NCBI GenBank assembly: GCA_022316685.1
Contig: JAKJHU010000388.1
Coordinates: 1 to 64,000, forward strand
DNA from: Progne subis subis
Taxonomy: Eukaryota; Chordata; Aves; Passeriformes; Hirundinidae
Direction of reading: 5' to 3'
DNA length: 64,000 nucleotides
Each line of letters starts with the position of its first letter. The stretch's first letter is position 1. A program made the translations under genes and the position numbers. This document shows, piece by piece, positions 20,526-31,822 of the stretch. The notes beneath the pieces are model-generated. The model saw only the letters and a program-made list of their open reading frames with translations. It was not told the DNA's origin and did no database searches.

Positions 20526-21521
20526 TTGTTTTTCCTTTTAGAGAAAGCCTACCTCGCACTCAACCCTGTGATGAACCCCATGCAAGTTGTCATCTTGTTG
20601 TTGTTGAACAGTCTGGCAGCTGCATGGATCATCCCTCAGCCACGTCAAAATGTCTGGGTGACCCTGGCACAGACACTTCCGCAGGAAAACATATGTTTGT
20701 CCACTGCATCAACAGAGAATCCTATGTCCACCTGTCTGGTAGGAATTCCATCATGGGCAGGAATTCCGTCTCAGCTTTTAGGAGGGCCATGTACCATAGG
20801 GCGGTTGTCCGTATTGACACCCAACCAAACTTTAATTGGTGAATGGACTCACAAAAACAAATCGGCAAACAAAATTCAAAAGAGAAGTGCTGACCAATTG
20901 GATCCAAATTGTAATTCAGAAATTTTTCATTGGGCCAAGTCAAAAAGAGTCGCTGTGTCCCTGTTCCTTCCATGGGTCACAGCAGCCAAAGCTCTAGGTG
21001 AATTGGGCCATCTAGAGTGCTGGGTAGTCAAACAGGCAAATTTAACGTCCACCGCCATCAGCTCTCTCCTAGAAGATGAGGAAATTACCAGACAGGCCAC
21101 TCTCCAGAACCGTGCTGCTATAGATTATCTCTTGTTACTTCATGGACATGAATGCCAGGAATTTGAAGGACTGTGTTGCCTAAACCTGACCTCAAAGGCT
21201 CCAAACATCCATGCTGCCCTTCGAAGCATGAACAACTTGATCGGACAAGTGAAGCAAGAATCTGAGGATTGGATCAAAGAACTGTTCAAAGGCTGGGGAC
21301 TTACAGGGTGGTAGACTTCTATAGTTAAAACAATTTTGTTATTTCTTGTTATTCTTTTCCTTGTAACAATAGCGTTCGGGATCCTACGCTGTTTGATTTT
21401 CAAGGCTATCAATAGTCTCATACCTTCTACCTCAGAAGTCAACCACATAGAGTTGGCAAACCTAAAGCAGGTTGACTCCCCCACCAATTGTAATTGGTGG
21501 GAAAACCCACATTCCGTGTAA
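20526..21521 (+). pseudogene. env: env of ERV-3: internally deleted SU, stop before the membrane anchor
   Basis: The frame begins with a hydrophobic signal peptide (VVILLLLNSLAAAW) and a short surface-subunit start (ENICLSTASTENP). It passes a basic cleavage-like KIQKRSA and enters the transmembrane subunit. TM has a fusion-peptide-like stretch, the LQNRAAIDYLLL region and the CX6CC motif CQEFEGLCC. SU is only about 110 residues, far shorter than a usual retroviral SU, so a large internal deletion is inferred. A TAG at 21312-21314 lies just before the hydrophobic anchor (ILLFLVILFLVTIAF), which continues in the same frame to 21521. The product would lack its anchor. CX6CC indicates a gamma/alpha-type Env attached to a betaretrovirus-like pol. 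Confidence 0.8.
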
Positions 21522-21551
21522 CCTAATGTTCTTCTTCTAATGTTCTTAAAC

Positions 21552-21564
21552 AAAAAAGGGGGAG
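21552..21564 (+). other. Polypurine tract of ERV-3
   Basis: AAAAAAGGGGGAG directly precedes the 3' LTR and would prime plus-strand synthesis. Confidence 0.8.
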
Positions 21565-21565
21565 A

Positions 21566-21912
21566 TGTTGTGTTCCTCTGAGGAATGGTTTTCCCCCTCA
21601 GAGTCCCCCTGAAACCTGTGCTATGTAGTTCAACCCTTTTTCCCTATCATACCTACTCCTGACCCTATTGGCTCAGGGCCAATATCTTTCCTTGGCCCAA
21701 AACTAGATATACCCCTGTTTCTTCCTGGTTCACTCTCTCTCTCCTCGGCCTCCTGGAACATCACATCGAGAATAAAGCTTGGACGGAAGCTGGGGGTGAG
21801 AGCCACTCTTTTGAAATCTCTATTCTGTCTCTCTGAAATATATTTCCCTAAAACCCCTGAATAACTGAGCTAGCGAGAGCCGGGGGGATGGCTAGAGGGA
21901 AGTATAGTTTCA
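21566..21912 (+). mobile_element. 3' LTR of ERV-3
   Basis: 347 bp, TGTTGTGTTCC to AGTTTCA, with 343 of 347 positions identical to the 5' LTR. It is followed by the GGCCTC target duplication, after which the interrupted LTR-A element resumes. Confidence 0.92.
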
Positions 21913-21918
21913 GGCCTC

Positions 21919-23641
21919 CTGTAAAGGAGCACCGAAAAGGGTCACAGCAACCTCTGCAACAAACATCATAAGCTCTCAGAAGATTGAAGCCAAACCAACA
22001 ACTCCGGAGAAGAAACACCCATCTGGCCAGAAGAACAGCTCGTCTCCAATTCATCCCAGACAACAGATCTCCAAGGGCCCTGGAATCCGTCACCCTGAGA
22101 CCTGCTGGACAGAGATCAGGACAGACCCTGAGACGACTTGGACCACAGCTGCAGACAAGCCTTTGTGCTTTGGTAAGAACAGTGAGATTTAGAACACACA
22201 ATGGGTGGAACCACTTCACAAGAACGAATTTCCAGACAAAAAAAAGACAAAATAACTGTGAAGTTTTCACCCGCAGGCAGAATTATATTAGAAGTTAGAA
22301 CATAGCAGTGAAAGCTCCAGGATTGGACAGCTGCCAAGAAGCAGCGAAAAGCAAGATAGCAGGGCCTTATCTGTCGGGCAGAGTGAGCAAGGACAGACAG
22401 CAAGGTATCTCCAAGGTTAATATCTCCTCTGGGGTATGGAGGGGGGGGATCTCTCAGCTATCGCAGGATTCGTCAGAAAGCTCGTCAAAAACCCCAAAAC
22501 TAATTCCAGGAAAAAGGAAGCTTTTAATATACCCAAAAGAACAGGAGGAATTGGACATGCTTTTCTCTGAAGCAGTTCCAGAAGATACCCCTCATTTCTC
22601 CAAAGCCGGGGCGGAGGGGGGGGGGGAAGCGAAGCCCCTTTACCCCTCCACAAACTTCGCGCAGCCACACCCCCCAGCCACCATTGCTCCTTTCCCTCCC
22701 CGTGGAAAAAACGGGCGCGAGCAGGGAGGACGGGGCGGGGGCAAAGCGCCGGGGGAAGCGCCAGGAGAACAGCAGGTCCCGACCGAGTCGGTAACGGGGA
22801 GCGGGACTGTGGCGCATGCGCGCGGGGGCGATTCTAACCTATCTCGTCGGAGCGCAGCAGGGCGCGGTGAAGCGCGGTCGGAGGACGCGTCGGGCGGGAC
22901 AGAGGCGGATCGCGGGGGAAGTCAGTTTGTGGATCGCGGTGGGGGTGAGACCGCGGACGGCAGAGCTGAGGCGCGGGGGGCTCGAGAACCGGGCAGGCGA
23001 CTCAGCGCACGCCGATGACGCAAGCTCCGGAAAGCGACACAGTTCAAAATATCGAGTCGCGAAGCGCCGGGGAGGGCGTGCCGAACCCGGGCGTATCGAG
23101 CCGAGAACTACAAATCCCAGAAGTCTCAGAGGAAGGTCCAAGCGCAGGTGCAGCACGGGCGGGAGGAAGCCCGAGACGCTGTTCTGTTCGGGGCGGAACA
23201 GATTTTGATGATGAGGGAGAGAGGGCGGATCCTGGGCGTGAGAGGAGACGGGACAGTCTGTCAGAGACCGCCGGGCCGGGGCAGGCAGGGGCGGGACAGG
23301 CGGAGACGGAGCGGCCAGGGATGGGGCGTGGCCTAGGCGGAGAGAGTCTCGAAGGTGCCACCCCCAGGCAGCAGAGGCTGCGGAGCCTGACTCCGCCCAC
23401 TGGCAGTTTTGATTCTGATTCACCTGCTTATGGAGATTCAGAAACAGCTGCCGAGATGTGGTGGACGGGGGCGCATCCGAAAATATCTCAGATTTTACAG
23501 GCATTTCCAAGGAAAGATGCTGCAGAGAAATTTGGAGATGCCCAGCAAACACTGGTTTCTACTCAGTGGGAAAAGGAGAAAGAAAAAGAAAAAGAGAAAG
23601 AAAATTAAAAAGAAAAGGAAAAAGAAAAGGATGAAGCAGCA
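21919..23641 (+). pseudogene. gag: Leader and gag remnant of the LTR-A element
   Basis: After the ERV-3 target duplication the leader continues to an ATG at 22201. That ATG opens a frame starting MGGTTSQ, a myristoylation-type Gag N-terminus, which stops at 22297-22299. Fragmented GC-rich frames follow (22308-23608) with no clean capsid motif, so several indels and a deletion are inferred. The end (about 23560-23640) is a purine tract coding for lysine/glutamate repeats (EKEKEKEKE). The zinc knuckle, pro and the RT catalytic half are missing. Confidence 0.6.
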
Positions 23642-24815
23642 GTGAAACCACAGAAAATTGAAATTAAAGCAGAAGTCACCAACTTGCAGGATTTGCAACA
23701 ACATTTAGGAGAACTTGCGCCATTGTTCAATTTCTTGAAAGGGGACAATAACATCAAATCTCCCAGGAGCCTCACCCCTGAGGCTCGGGAGGCCCTTGAG
23801 AAAATTGCTGGAGCCCTCCAGCAGAGACAGGCACATCGCTTTGTAACATCATTGCCATTCTTTCTTGCAGTGTTGGGGGGGAAAATACAGTTGTATGGGT
23901 TGATTTTTCAGTGAGACTCATCACAAAAAGACCCATTGTTGATTTTAGAGTGGATTTTTTTATCTTACAGGTCTCCAAGGACGATCCTCTCAAGTCTGGA
24001 AATGATAGCTCAGATCATCATCAAAGCTAAGACCAGGCTGCAAACAATGGCAGGCAAAGATTTTACAACAATTTACCTACCTTTGAAAAAAGATTATTTT
24101 GATTGGGCATTGCAGAAATCAGAGGACTTGCAAATTGCATTGTTAGATTACTCTAGTGTTTGTACTATTCATTTCCCAAGCCACAGACTGCTGAAAGCAA
24201 AAATAAGTTTCAGGGAAAAGCTGAAAATAAGTGAGGTGCCTTTGGATGCAATAACAGTATCTACCAACGGCTCAGGAAAAACTCACAAATCAGTAAGTAC
24301 ATGGCAGGATGACATCACGGGGGAGTGGAAATCAGATATAAGAATAGTACAAGGGTCACCACAAATAGTGGAATTAGCAGCAGTGGTCAGAACTTTTGAG
24401 CTGTTTCAGCAACCTTTTAACTTGATCACAGATTCAGCTTATGTAGCTAATGTGGTCAAGAGACTTGAAAGTTCACTCCTGAGGGAGATTGACAATGAAA
24501 TTTTTTATTCATATTTGCTGTGCATGAGGACATTGTTGCAAAACAGAAAACATAAATACTTTGTCTCTCACATCAGAGCACATTCATCCCTTACGGGATT
24601 TCTGGTGGAAGGCAATGCACACACAGACAAACTGACCATGCCAATTTCAAGGACTTTACTGAACATTTTTGAACAGGCAAAATTGAGTCACGCATTCTTT
24701 CATCAGAATGCTCAAGCACTAATGGAAAATTTTCACATTTCCAAAAATCAGGCGAAGGAAATCATTAGTGCTTGCCCAGATTGTCAGCTTGTACAGCATC
24801 CTGTGTCCATGAGGT
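23642..24815 (+). pseudogene. pol: RT connection-RNase H-integrase N-terminus of the LTR-A element
   Basis: The encoded sequence parallels the same part of ERV-3 pol: the RT connection (LFNFLKGDNNIKSPRSLTPE), a TGA near 23913, RNase H (23936-24862) and the integrase zinc-binding region (HAFFHQN to CPDC). The first RNase H acidic motif reads STNGSG, where ERV-3 has FTDASG, so a catalytic Asp appears changed to Asn. The other motifs (VELAAVVRTFE, ITDSAYVAN) remain. Homology ends near 24815 within the integrase N-terminal domain and host-like DNA follows, so the integrase core, env and 3' LTR are absent. Confidence 0.8.
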
Positions 24816-27151
24816 TTTTATTCTTTACCCTCCTAAAGCCTCAACCACATCTTTTCTGCTGACCTAGAACCGAATTTCAAAGATAGCAAGGGATAACCAA
24901 TGGATTTGTTCTTATTTAGGATGGGTTCAAATCCAGAAGCTTCTAGTTTGTAGGAACTTTAAATGGGTTAAGCTCTGAAAACATGTTTTGTGAACTAGAT
25001 CTCACTGGAAACTTCTCTAGATTCTCCTCAACTATTCCTGCATTCAAACATGTGTGTTTTAGGCTTGGGAAAATGCTGTCCACTGTGGCTGTTAGAAAGG
25101 GGGAATATTCAGACACAGAGGAGAAGCTGGCAGTACCTGGCTTTCCCAAGGGTTTATTTGTCAACCTGCTTCTGTTACCCAAGTGCTCATGTTTTATTTG
25201 CATTTACAAAAGGATAGAAGAATAGAAGTTATGCAAATCTAAGTTTATTTAAAGGTTATGACAGAAATACCAAATTTATAAGATCTTATCAACATTTCCA
25301 TTGCCACAGTATCTGATCATTCCCTTCCTGCTGCCATCACACAGTACAGAATCAAGGAGTCATTCACTGAAATAAAGGTGAGCAATTTTATATTAGAAAA
25401 TTGCTTGTTTAGGCAGTAGTCAAAATCTGGAATTAGCTGAAACAAATGGCTATGAAGGCAAACACTGTCAGGATTTCAGACAGGAGGGGTTTTTACAGCC
25501 ATGTCCAGCCTAGGATAACTGCAAGAATAAAACACTGCAGGTGACCAGGGGTCAAGGTGGAATTTATAACCATCCATGAGCTGTAGAGCACTATCTGGCT
25601 CTGGCTGTGTATGACAGATGTTTGGTGAGTTTGATTTTGCCTTTTCCAGATCCCTGTGTCCATAAAAATCAGTGACTGGGTGCTACCTGTGGCACCTGCA
25701 GCCCGAGAGTTTGAGGGGCTTTGAGGCTGAAGCAGGAGGAGGGGGAAGAACAGGGGAAATCATCTTTGTTTTTCCTTGTAGCTGTTTTTCTGTCCTGTTT
25801 GACTAATGCAGACCCATGCATCAAAGTGGCACAAATGTGGTCCCTGAATCACCTGTGCTGTGTTTGAGAGCTCTGAACAATGTTCAGGGAGGTCAGCAGC
25901 TACAGGATGAACACTCCAGGTTCCTGAGCATCTCAGAGGTGTTTGTAGGAGGAGGTAACAGGATGGAGAATGAGTTTACTTGTTTTTTATTTCCTTTTCT
26001 CTCTTCCTCCCGCACAAATCCCTTGTACCTTCAGCCCCAGTATTGCAGTAGCTCTGGAAAAGGCAGCCCGGTCAAACAATCAGCAGAAGTTCCAGAGACT
26101 GAGAGGTACAAAAGGGGCATTGAACTGTCTGGGTTCTTTGGAAGGGACTGTCTTAGTTCCAGATTAAAACCTGCCAAATGCTCCCCACTGTTTTACACAC
26201 TGGCTGAAGCAGCTTTCTACACACCTTTGGCTATCTTTGTTTTGAATCTGTAGCTGAATCCCTTCAGCTGTTGAGTTTAGTAAAGAGAGAGAAGTTGCTG
26301 AAGAGTTGATAACTCCATTTAACCTTCTGTGAGATAATGGCTGTGGGGTGTCCCAAAGCACCTAGATTGTCCTTCAGATACTGATAATGTTAGGAAAATA
26401 GGACTTTTGTTAGCTGCAGCTGCTGATTTTTCTTTTCAAGAGGGAAGCCTTTTTCGTGCTGTGTTATAGTGATTATTAAAGGTTTGACTGTCCAGCACAG
26501 TGTACGGCAATAATGTCTCGGTGGAGAAAGAGTCTGCTTTTCTGCTGTGATATCGCTGTGTTCATCCAAGAACTTTTTTTCTTTCTACTTCCTGTTCTTT
26601 TGCCATTGCTTGCCAGTATTCATAAATATGAGTTATCAGCTGAATCTCTCCAAGTTTCCCTGTCAGAATGTGCCTTTTTTTTCCAAAGGTCTCTATTTAA
26701 TATGAACTGCTCTCCAATCATTTCTAACACCTGTTCTCTGGTTACATGGTACATCAGCAGCAATTTTAGAATTCTTCAGCAGAGTGACAGCTTGAAATTG
26801 TCATTTCTTTATGAACACTAGATGCACTGAAATCATGTCAGTGCAGATGTCATTTTCCTTTGTACTCAAACATTAGATAGGTTTTTGTGAGTTTAGATGG
26901 GTGGTGAACAGTTTTGCAGGAAATGAGAAGGGGTCTTTAGCCCAGGGTGTTTTTCAATGGTTATCCATAGCAAGGAGAATGCTTTTTGAAATGGTAGATA
27001 TGGACACTTCAGCTTAAGACACAGATGATGCTGCCACATGAAGGACTTTTTGAAGCACTTAACTTCATTATAATAAGTGGAATAACATTATCTTTACTAG
27101 CAGGGATTGAAAACAAATAATGTGTTGGGGTTGGGGTGTTTTTTGTTTTGT

Positions 27152-27186
<35 letters not shown>

Positions 27187-27429
27187 TTAATATATATAGC
27201 ACTAAGGAAAGAGAGAGATTTTAGCTGAAAACTGTAATGAAGTTATAAAATATGTGATATTCAGCATGGGTAGTGTGATAAATGTCCAAAGATTAATTCG
27301 TGTGGAATATGTCTGTATTTTAATACACCCATATAAAGTATAAGTTGTACATGTTCAAATAAAAGCTGTGAGATATTTTAAGGTTAATTCATGTAAGTTT
27401 ATATTCTGTAAACCACAAAGCCATACAGG
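24816..27429. other. Host-like sequence without recognised genes
   Basis: No convincing coding region, LTR ends or RNA gene were seen. A run of about 31 T at 27153-27183 follows G/T-rich sequence. Short open frames, such as 25816-26253, lack recognisable domains and are treated as chance. Confidence 0.45.
27153..27183. repeat. Poly(T) tract
   Basis: About 31 consecutive T, preceded by T/G-rich sequence. No adjacent retroposed gene body was identified. Confidence 0.9.
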
Positions 27430-28014
27430 GAATGTACAAAATATTTCTGCTGGCAGCAAAAACCCCAGACCAGGGACACAAGGACGAGAGAGGAATTTCA
27501 GTGACATACCTCTGCCAGGAAACCCTGAAAAGGAACACAAAAGCCACGGGAGGAACAGATAAGCTACTCAAGAACCACTGATTACATCAGATATGTATCT
27601 CACCTGCTTCCTCCGGACATTATCATATCTACTCATATCTCATCGGACTCTCCTGGACATTATCATATCAGCGACACACCTGAGCTCAACCATTAAGGTC
27701 ATTGTTAACCCCGGAAAAACTATTCAAGACTCCTAGACCCGAGCATGAATAATCAATGAAGCAGCCGCGGACGAGGACAACATCGGAGCCTCGTCTCTTC
27801 TCTGCGATCCAGTGTATAAAAGGAGACTGCTTCAGACCAAAAATGTGAACTTGGGGGGATAGCAGACTGGCAGAGTTTGTTATCAGAGTTCACCCAGTGC
27901 CGTGCCCGGGCTCGACACTGTCCTTTTAATTGTGGCTGTCCGAGACTGTCATTTTGTCTCTCAATAAAATTCTAAATTTTGATTTCTAAAATTTGGTCAA
28001 TCTCATTTATAACA
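27430..28014 (+). mobile_element. Solo LTR, family not assigned
   Basis: The segment has promoter-like TATAAAAGG (27815-27823), then about 145 bp later AATAAA (27963-27968), and ends in a T/A-rich U5 finishing ATAACA at 28014. This is the arrangement of an LTR in plus orientation. The right edge is reasonable; the left edge (perhaps TGTACAAAA at 27433) is a guess, and no target duplication was found. Confidence 0.55.
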
Positions 28015-28068
28015 GTAGCATTCAAATAATTTTATTGTTTTAGCATCCACATTAGGAGTAGGTTGTAG

Positions 28069-28281
28069 TCAGATGGGTGAAGTGTCTGTGTCCTCATGTG
28101 TGGTTCCAGGGTATGTGCCAGCATCTCCATGGTTTATATGGCTCAAAGCTTCAGGTATTGATTTTATATCCAAATGTTCATTGGAACATTCTAGATAGTG
28201 CTGAAAGTGGCTTTGTTTGATTTTAGCTGTTTGCATCAGTAGTTGAGCGAGTTCCCCAAACTGTCCATCATCCATAGTCAT
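28069..28281 (-). other. Small unrecognised reading frame, possible exon remnant
   Basis: On the minus strand a 70-codon frame begins MTMDDGQFGELAQLLMQ and ends THEDTDTSPI. Its composition is protein-like (amphipathic leucines, no low complexity). It is preceded on the minus strand by TATTCTGCAG, a possible splice acceptor, 8 bases before the first ATG and in an open frame. I cannot name a family. It could be a decayed exon of a host gene or chance. Confidence 0.25.
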
Positions 28282-30321
28282 ATAAGAACTGCAGAATATT
28301 AATTTAGATTGACTGCTTGGCAGGTCCTATCACTATGAGTAGTTACTTTATATATGAATTAATACCCCTCTCAGTGTTTAGGTTGTCTAGCACAGCCAAA
28401 TAGAACCCCAAAATACCCTAAGAAACCATTTTTTCAGTTTGTTAAGCAGACAGTTCAGCTCTTAATTGGTAAACCCTCACAGCTTGTAGGGGAAACTTGT
28501 GCTAGGATGGTAAAGAGACAAATAATTCCTAGTGTTTAAAGTGAAATTACTCTGCCTCTGACCCTCTCCTGACTCCTCTGACATGCATGACTGACACAGT
28601 CAATACTTATACTCAGAAAAATCCTAAATAGCCATCTCTTTTCCTGGCCTGTCATGCAGCTTCTTGAACTATCACTTTGAAATTGTGGTTACTATTTTGT
28701 CACTATCTGAATGCTGCCATCTTTACAGCTGATCCTATCACCCATTTCCTCCACCTTTATCTCCAGTGTTGATCCAGTCACTCCTTATTGTCTTGTAAAT
28801 ATGTTAACATTGACATTTAGAATTGCTTGTTTTCCTTTGCTCTGTTCTGTTCTTATCTTACCCTGGAATCTCTGTAATAATTATGCTCCTCCAATCTCAT
28901 ATCCATCTCATCCCTGTAAATGTGCAGACACTGTCTTACTTCCAGTTCAGTCCTTTTGTTCCTGGTCCTTCCACAGATTCCCTGGTGCTGTTGATCACTG
29001 GAAATTGTCTTCTCATTCTTACAACCTTTTGTTGTGCTATTTCACTCTATCTATTCATCCCTCTTCCTAATATGACCTTTATTTCCTTATCTTGGCTGTC
29101 TCTGAGATAATTAGTTCATATCTGGAATGATCCTTCTTTCTTGTCTACTAACTTCTCTGTTTTCATTAAGTTCTGCCAGAAATCCTGCCTAGAAAATCAG
29201 GTCCACAGAAATCAGTAAAGACACTCAATTGACTTCAGGATTTTACACCAAGTCTTAAGCAGTCTTTTACCTTTCCCAGATCAATAGCCCAAATAGTGTC
29301 ACTTAAATTGTTCTCCATTATCAAATAGCCCATTTTGGGTTTTTTCTGTTTGCAGTAAATTATAAGGTCTTTGAGAAAGGTTTCTGTTTCAGTCTATTCA
29401 TGTATAATAAAGATGTAGTGGTAAATAATTTTTATTTCATCGTGGAAATGGTCTTTGAACACTGAGGAAGAATTTTTTAAATTTTGTTGTTTTAACATTT
29501 AAATGGACACAAACTGGAGACAATGAGGATCAGAAGGAAAATATACATGATTGAACATTAATATTTTACTGTAAAAGAATTAAATATGCTAAGGAAATAA
29601 TGAAAACTTCTTCCTGATGGTAGTTAAAGTTTGATGAAATAATAATAAAAATTTAATCTTCCAGCTGAATGAAGACATTCCATATGTTGTTAAATGTGCC
29701 TAAATTTGAATTCAATTTTGTTGGTTTTTTTTGTCTCAGACAACTGCTGTACGTAGAGATCAGTTTGCTACAGCTAAAGACCAGGCCATCCCTTGTTTGT
29801 GTGATCATCTGTAATTTTATCACACAGTTTTTCTTTTGGATCCTCCTGCTGTCCAAATCCTTGTGGGCAAGCCAGAAGTAAATGGTTGAACAGAGTAAAT
29901 TCATGTGAGAAGCACTTGTTTGTTCACAGAACACATTGCATTTAAATATTTAGAGGTTAAATACTGATTCTTTTTTAAAAGTAAACCAGTGCATTTAAGA
30001 CCATTGTAACCATGGAACAGACACCTTATGGATCTTGGAGCACTGTTTTATATCTTATTTGTATTTTTCCATCTGCCAGTGCAGCTGTGACAGTGGAGCT
30101 AAGTGTCATTCTTGCACTTTGTGTTCTGCATCTGCTCCATAGCAGTTCATCTCTAAACTTTTTGTTCTGTGCCATTCCTCACTCTGTCTGTTCTGCACAC
30201 ACTTGCTCTTTCCTCTGTTTATCATTCCTTGCTCTCTGGTACATATTATCATGTACAGTATCCTTGCAAGTTCCTTCTTCACATATGCTGAAACTGTTAA
30301 AACTGTCTTCTTGAAATCCTT
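28282..30321. other. AT-rich host-like sequence, nothing recognised
   Basis: Long AT-rich stretch with many stops in all frames. Two overlapping short frames at 28711-29110 are pyrimidine-rich and show no domain. Confidence 0.45.
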
Positions 30322-30627
30322 TGTAACAGATTCACTTCATGCCCTACAATGAGTCCTGTTTTGAGGAGGCTGAAATCTGATCTCCTCCCTTGACCTAAAC
30401 CCTAAAATTCCTTCCCTAGAATACCCAATAAAACCCACGACCCTGCCCCTTCTCACTCTCTTCATCTTCACCTCTCTTTGTTCTCACCCCCTCCCCGGCC
30501 CAGAGTAGGGGGGAATAAATGGATTCTCAAGCTTATCAACAAAGACTAGTCTCATCTGTTTCCTCTGCCAGTGGTTGTAACCTCCCTGGACACAATGGTC
30601 ACTGTTGCCGCACAAAGAAACACTACA
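30322..30627 (+). mobile_element. Solo class I LTR with 4-bp target duplication
   Basis: 306 bp, TGTAACAG to ACTACA, flanked by CCTT on both sides (30318-30321 and 30628-30631). An AATAAA-like element at about 30427 may serve as the TATA box, and GGAATAAATGG (near 30510) is the polyadenylation signal. A 4-bp duplication is typical of gammaretrovirus-like elements. Confidence 0.7.
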
Positions 30628-31462
30628 CCTTTTATTAAAACTTACCTTTTATTTCGATTTTTTTTTCAGCTGTCATTCCTTCTAACAAGCACATTTTTAT
30701 AGCTAGTACAATCTCACTTCATCTGGCACCCAGGTCGTTCCCTCTGTGTCCACCATCATCAAATCTGTCCATGAGTAGTCACGGCAAATGAATAACAAAT
30801 GTTCCTTCAGAAAAAAATTCTCATCTGCCTACCCTTTTGTTTTGCATAAACTAGTGATTTCCCCTAAAATATCCTTTCATTTTATGTGCAAGACCTACAG
30901 ATTGCTGTAACATTCCTGCAAATCTCTGACACGCTGAGTTCGTGCCATAACTCCTGTGTTCCAGCCTGATGTGATTCTCTCTGTGCCAGTCACAGGTTTG
31001 TTTTCCCAGTCTCTGTCTATTGATGATTGATAGAGAGAGGGGAAGACTGATTCAGTGATCAGAATTCGATTTTGCTCAGGTTTCCCAAAAGCTTATATAC
31101 TATTTCAGGAAGGTTAATAATTTTCCACTACAATAATCAGGTTAAAAGATCATACAGACAACTCATGCATTCGCAACATGTTTTGCTTGCAGAGGGTTGA
31201 TTGAATCTCTTTTCTTCCCATAAGCAGGTTTAATCCCATCTCCTGTAATCTTCAAGCCTCTGTTTGTTCCTGTCATGGCATCTTGGTTATCAAACCAGCC
31301 ATGCTAATTAAATCTGTTTTACTCTCTGTCTTGTGTATTCCCACATGTGTGGCAAGGGATAAAAAATGGAGCATTTTTGTAGCTGTCCCTTACCATCCTG
31401 GGATATGTTCCCTACCTAGGGTATGTTCCCAACCATCCCATTCCTGTGATCAGACACAGAAC
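30628..31462. other. Host-like sequence, nothing recognised
   Basis: No gene, LTR end or RNA gene seen. A short near-repeat of 'tatgttcccta.c' occurs at about 31400-31435. Confidence 0.45.
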
Positions 31463-31822
31463 TGTCACCCTGGTTTTTCTGAGTTTTTTAAAAGCCTTCT
31501 ACTTGTTCATAAGATGGAGTCAGTTTCTGTAGTTTCTGCACAATATCAGGAGCAGTTTTCGCTTTTCTCACACATGGGAACATAAACAAACCTTTTGTTT
31601 TCATTCCCTGTCCTTTGTTTACATATTTCTAGCCTGAAAATAAATGTAACTGACAGCTGGTCTGGCCAGTGGGGTAAAAGGTAGTAACCCCAGAAGCCAA
31701 TCCACAACCAGACCCACAAATGTATAAAAATGAAAGAATAAACAGGCCTGCTCTGGGTTTGAGGAGCAACTCTGCACTGCAGACCTCTTGTCTGTGTTAT
31801 TGCTTTGTGTGCTACTACCACA
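31463..31822 (+). mobile_element. Solo LTR-C
   Basis: Plus-oriented LTR beginning TGTCACCCTGG, homologous along its length to the LTRs of ERV-C at 2561-2950 and 58694-59062. It has TGTATAAAAATG at about 31720 and AATAAA at about 31737. No ERV-C interior follows. The flanks CAGAAC (left) and GAAGAC/CAGAAG (right) resemble each other but give no clean duplication. Confidence 0.75.

Larger units (their letters stand above)
7521..21912 (+). mobile_element. ERV-3 copy 1: young class II ERV, interrupted by ERVL-1
   Basis: A betaretrovirus-like provirus with two 347-bp LTRs (7521-7867 and 21566-21912), flanked by perfect 6-bp target duplications GGCCTC (7515-7520 and 21913-21918). It carries gag, dUTPase-like/protease, pol and env in the standard order, with -1 frameshift signals between gag-pro and pro-pol. 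The LTRs differ at 4 of 347 sites (about 1.2%), so insertion was recent, on the order of a few million years under usual avian rates. ERVL-1 later inserted into gag. Pol and pro are open; gag and env are broken. A partial minus-strand copy is at 39131-43278. Confidence 0.92.

Noticed and set aside
25816..26253. 145-codon plus-strand frame in host-like DNA
   Set aside because: No recognisable domain, mixed low-complexity composition and no flanking splice or promoter evidence.
27153..27183. Poly(T) as the tail of a retroposed gene on the minus strand
   Set aside because: No gene-like sequence or target duplication next to the tract.
28711..29110. Two overlapping serine/leucine-rich frames
   Set aside because: Pyrimidine-rich DNA gives such frames by chance; no motif.
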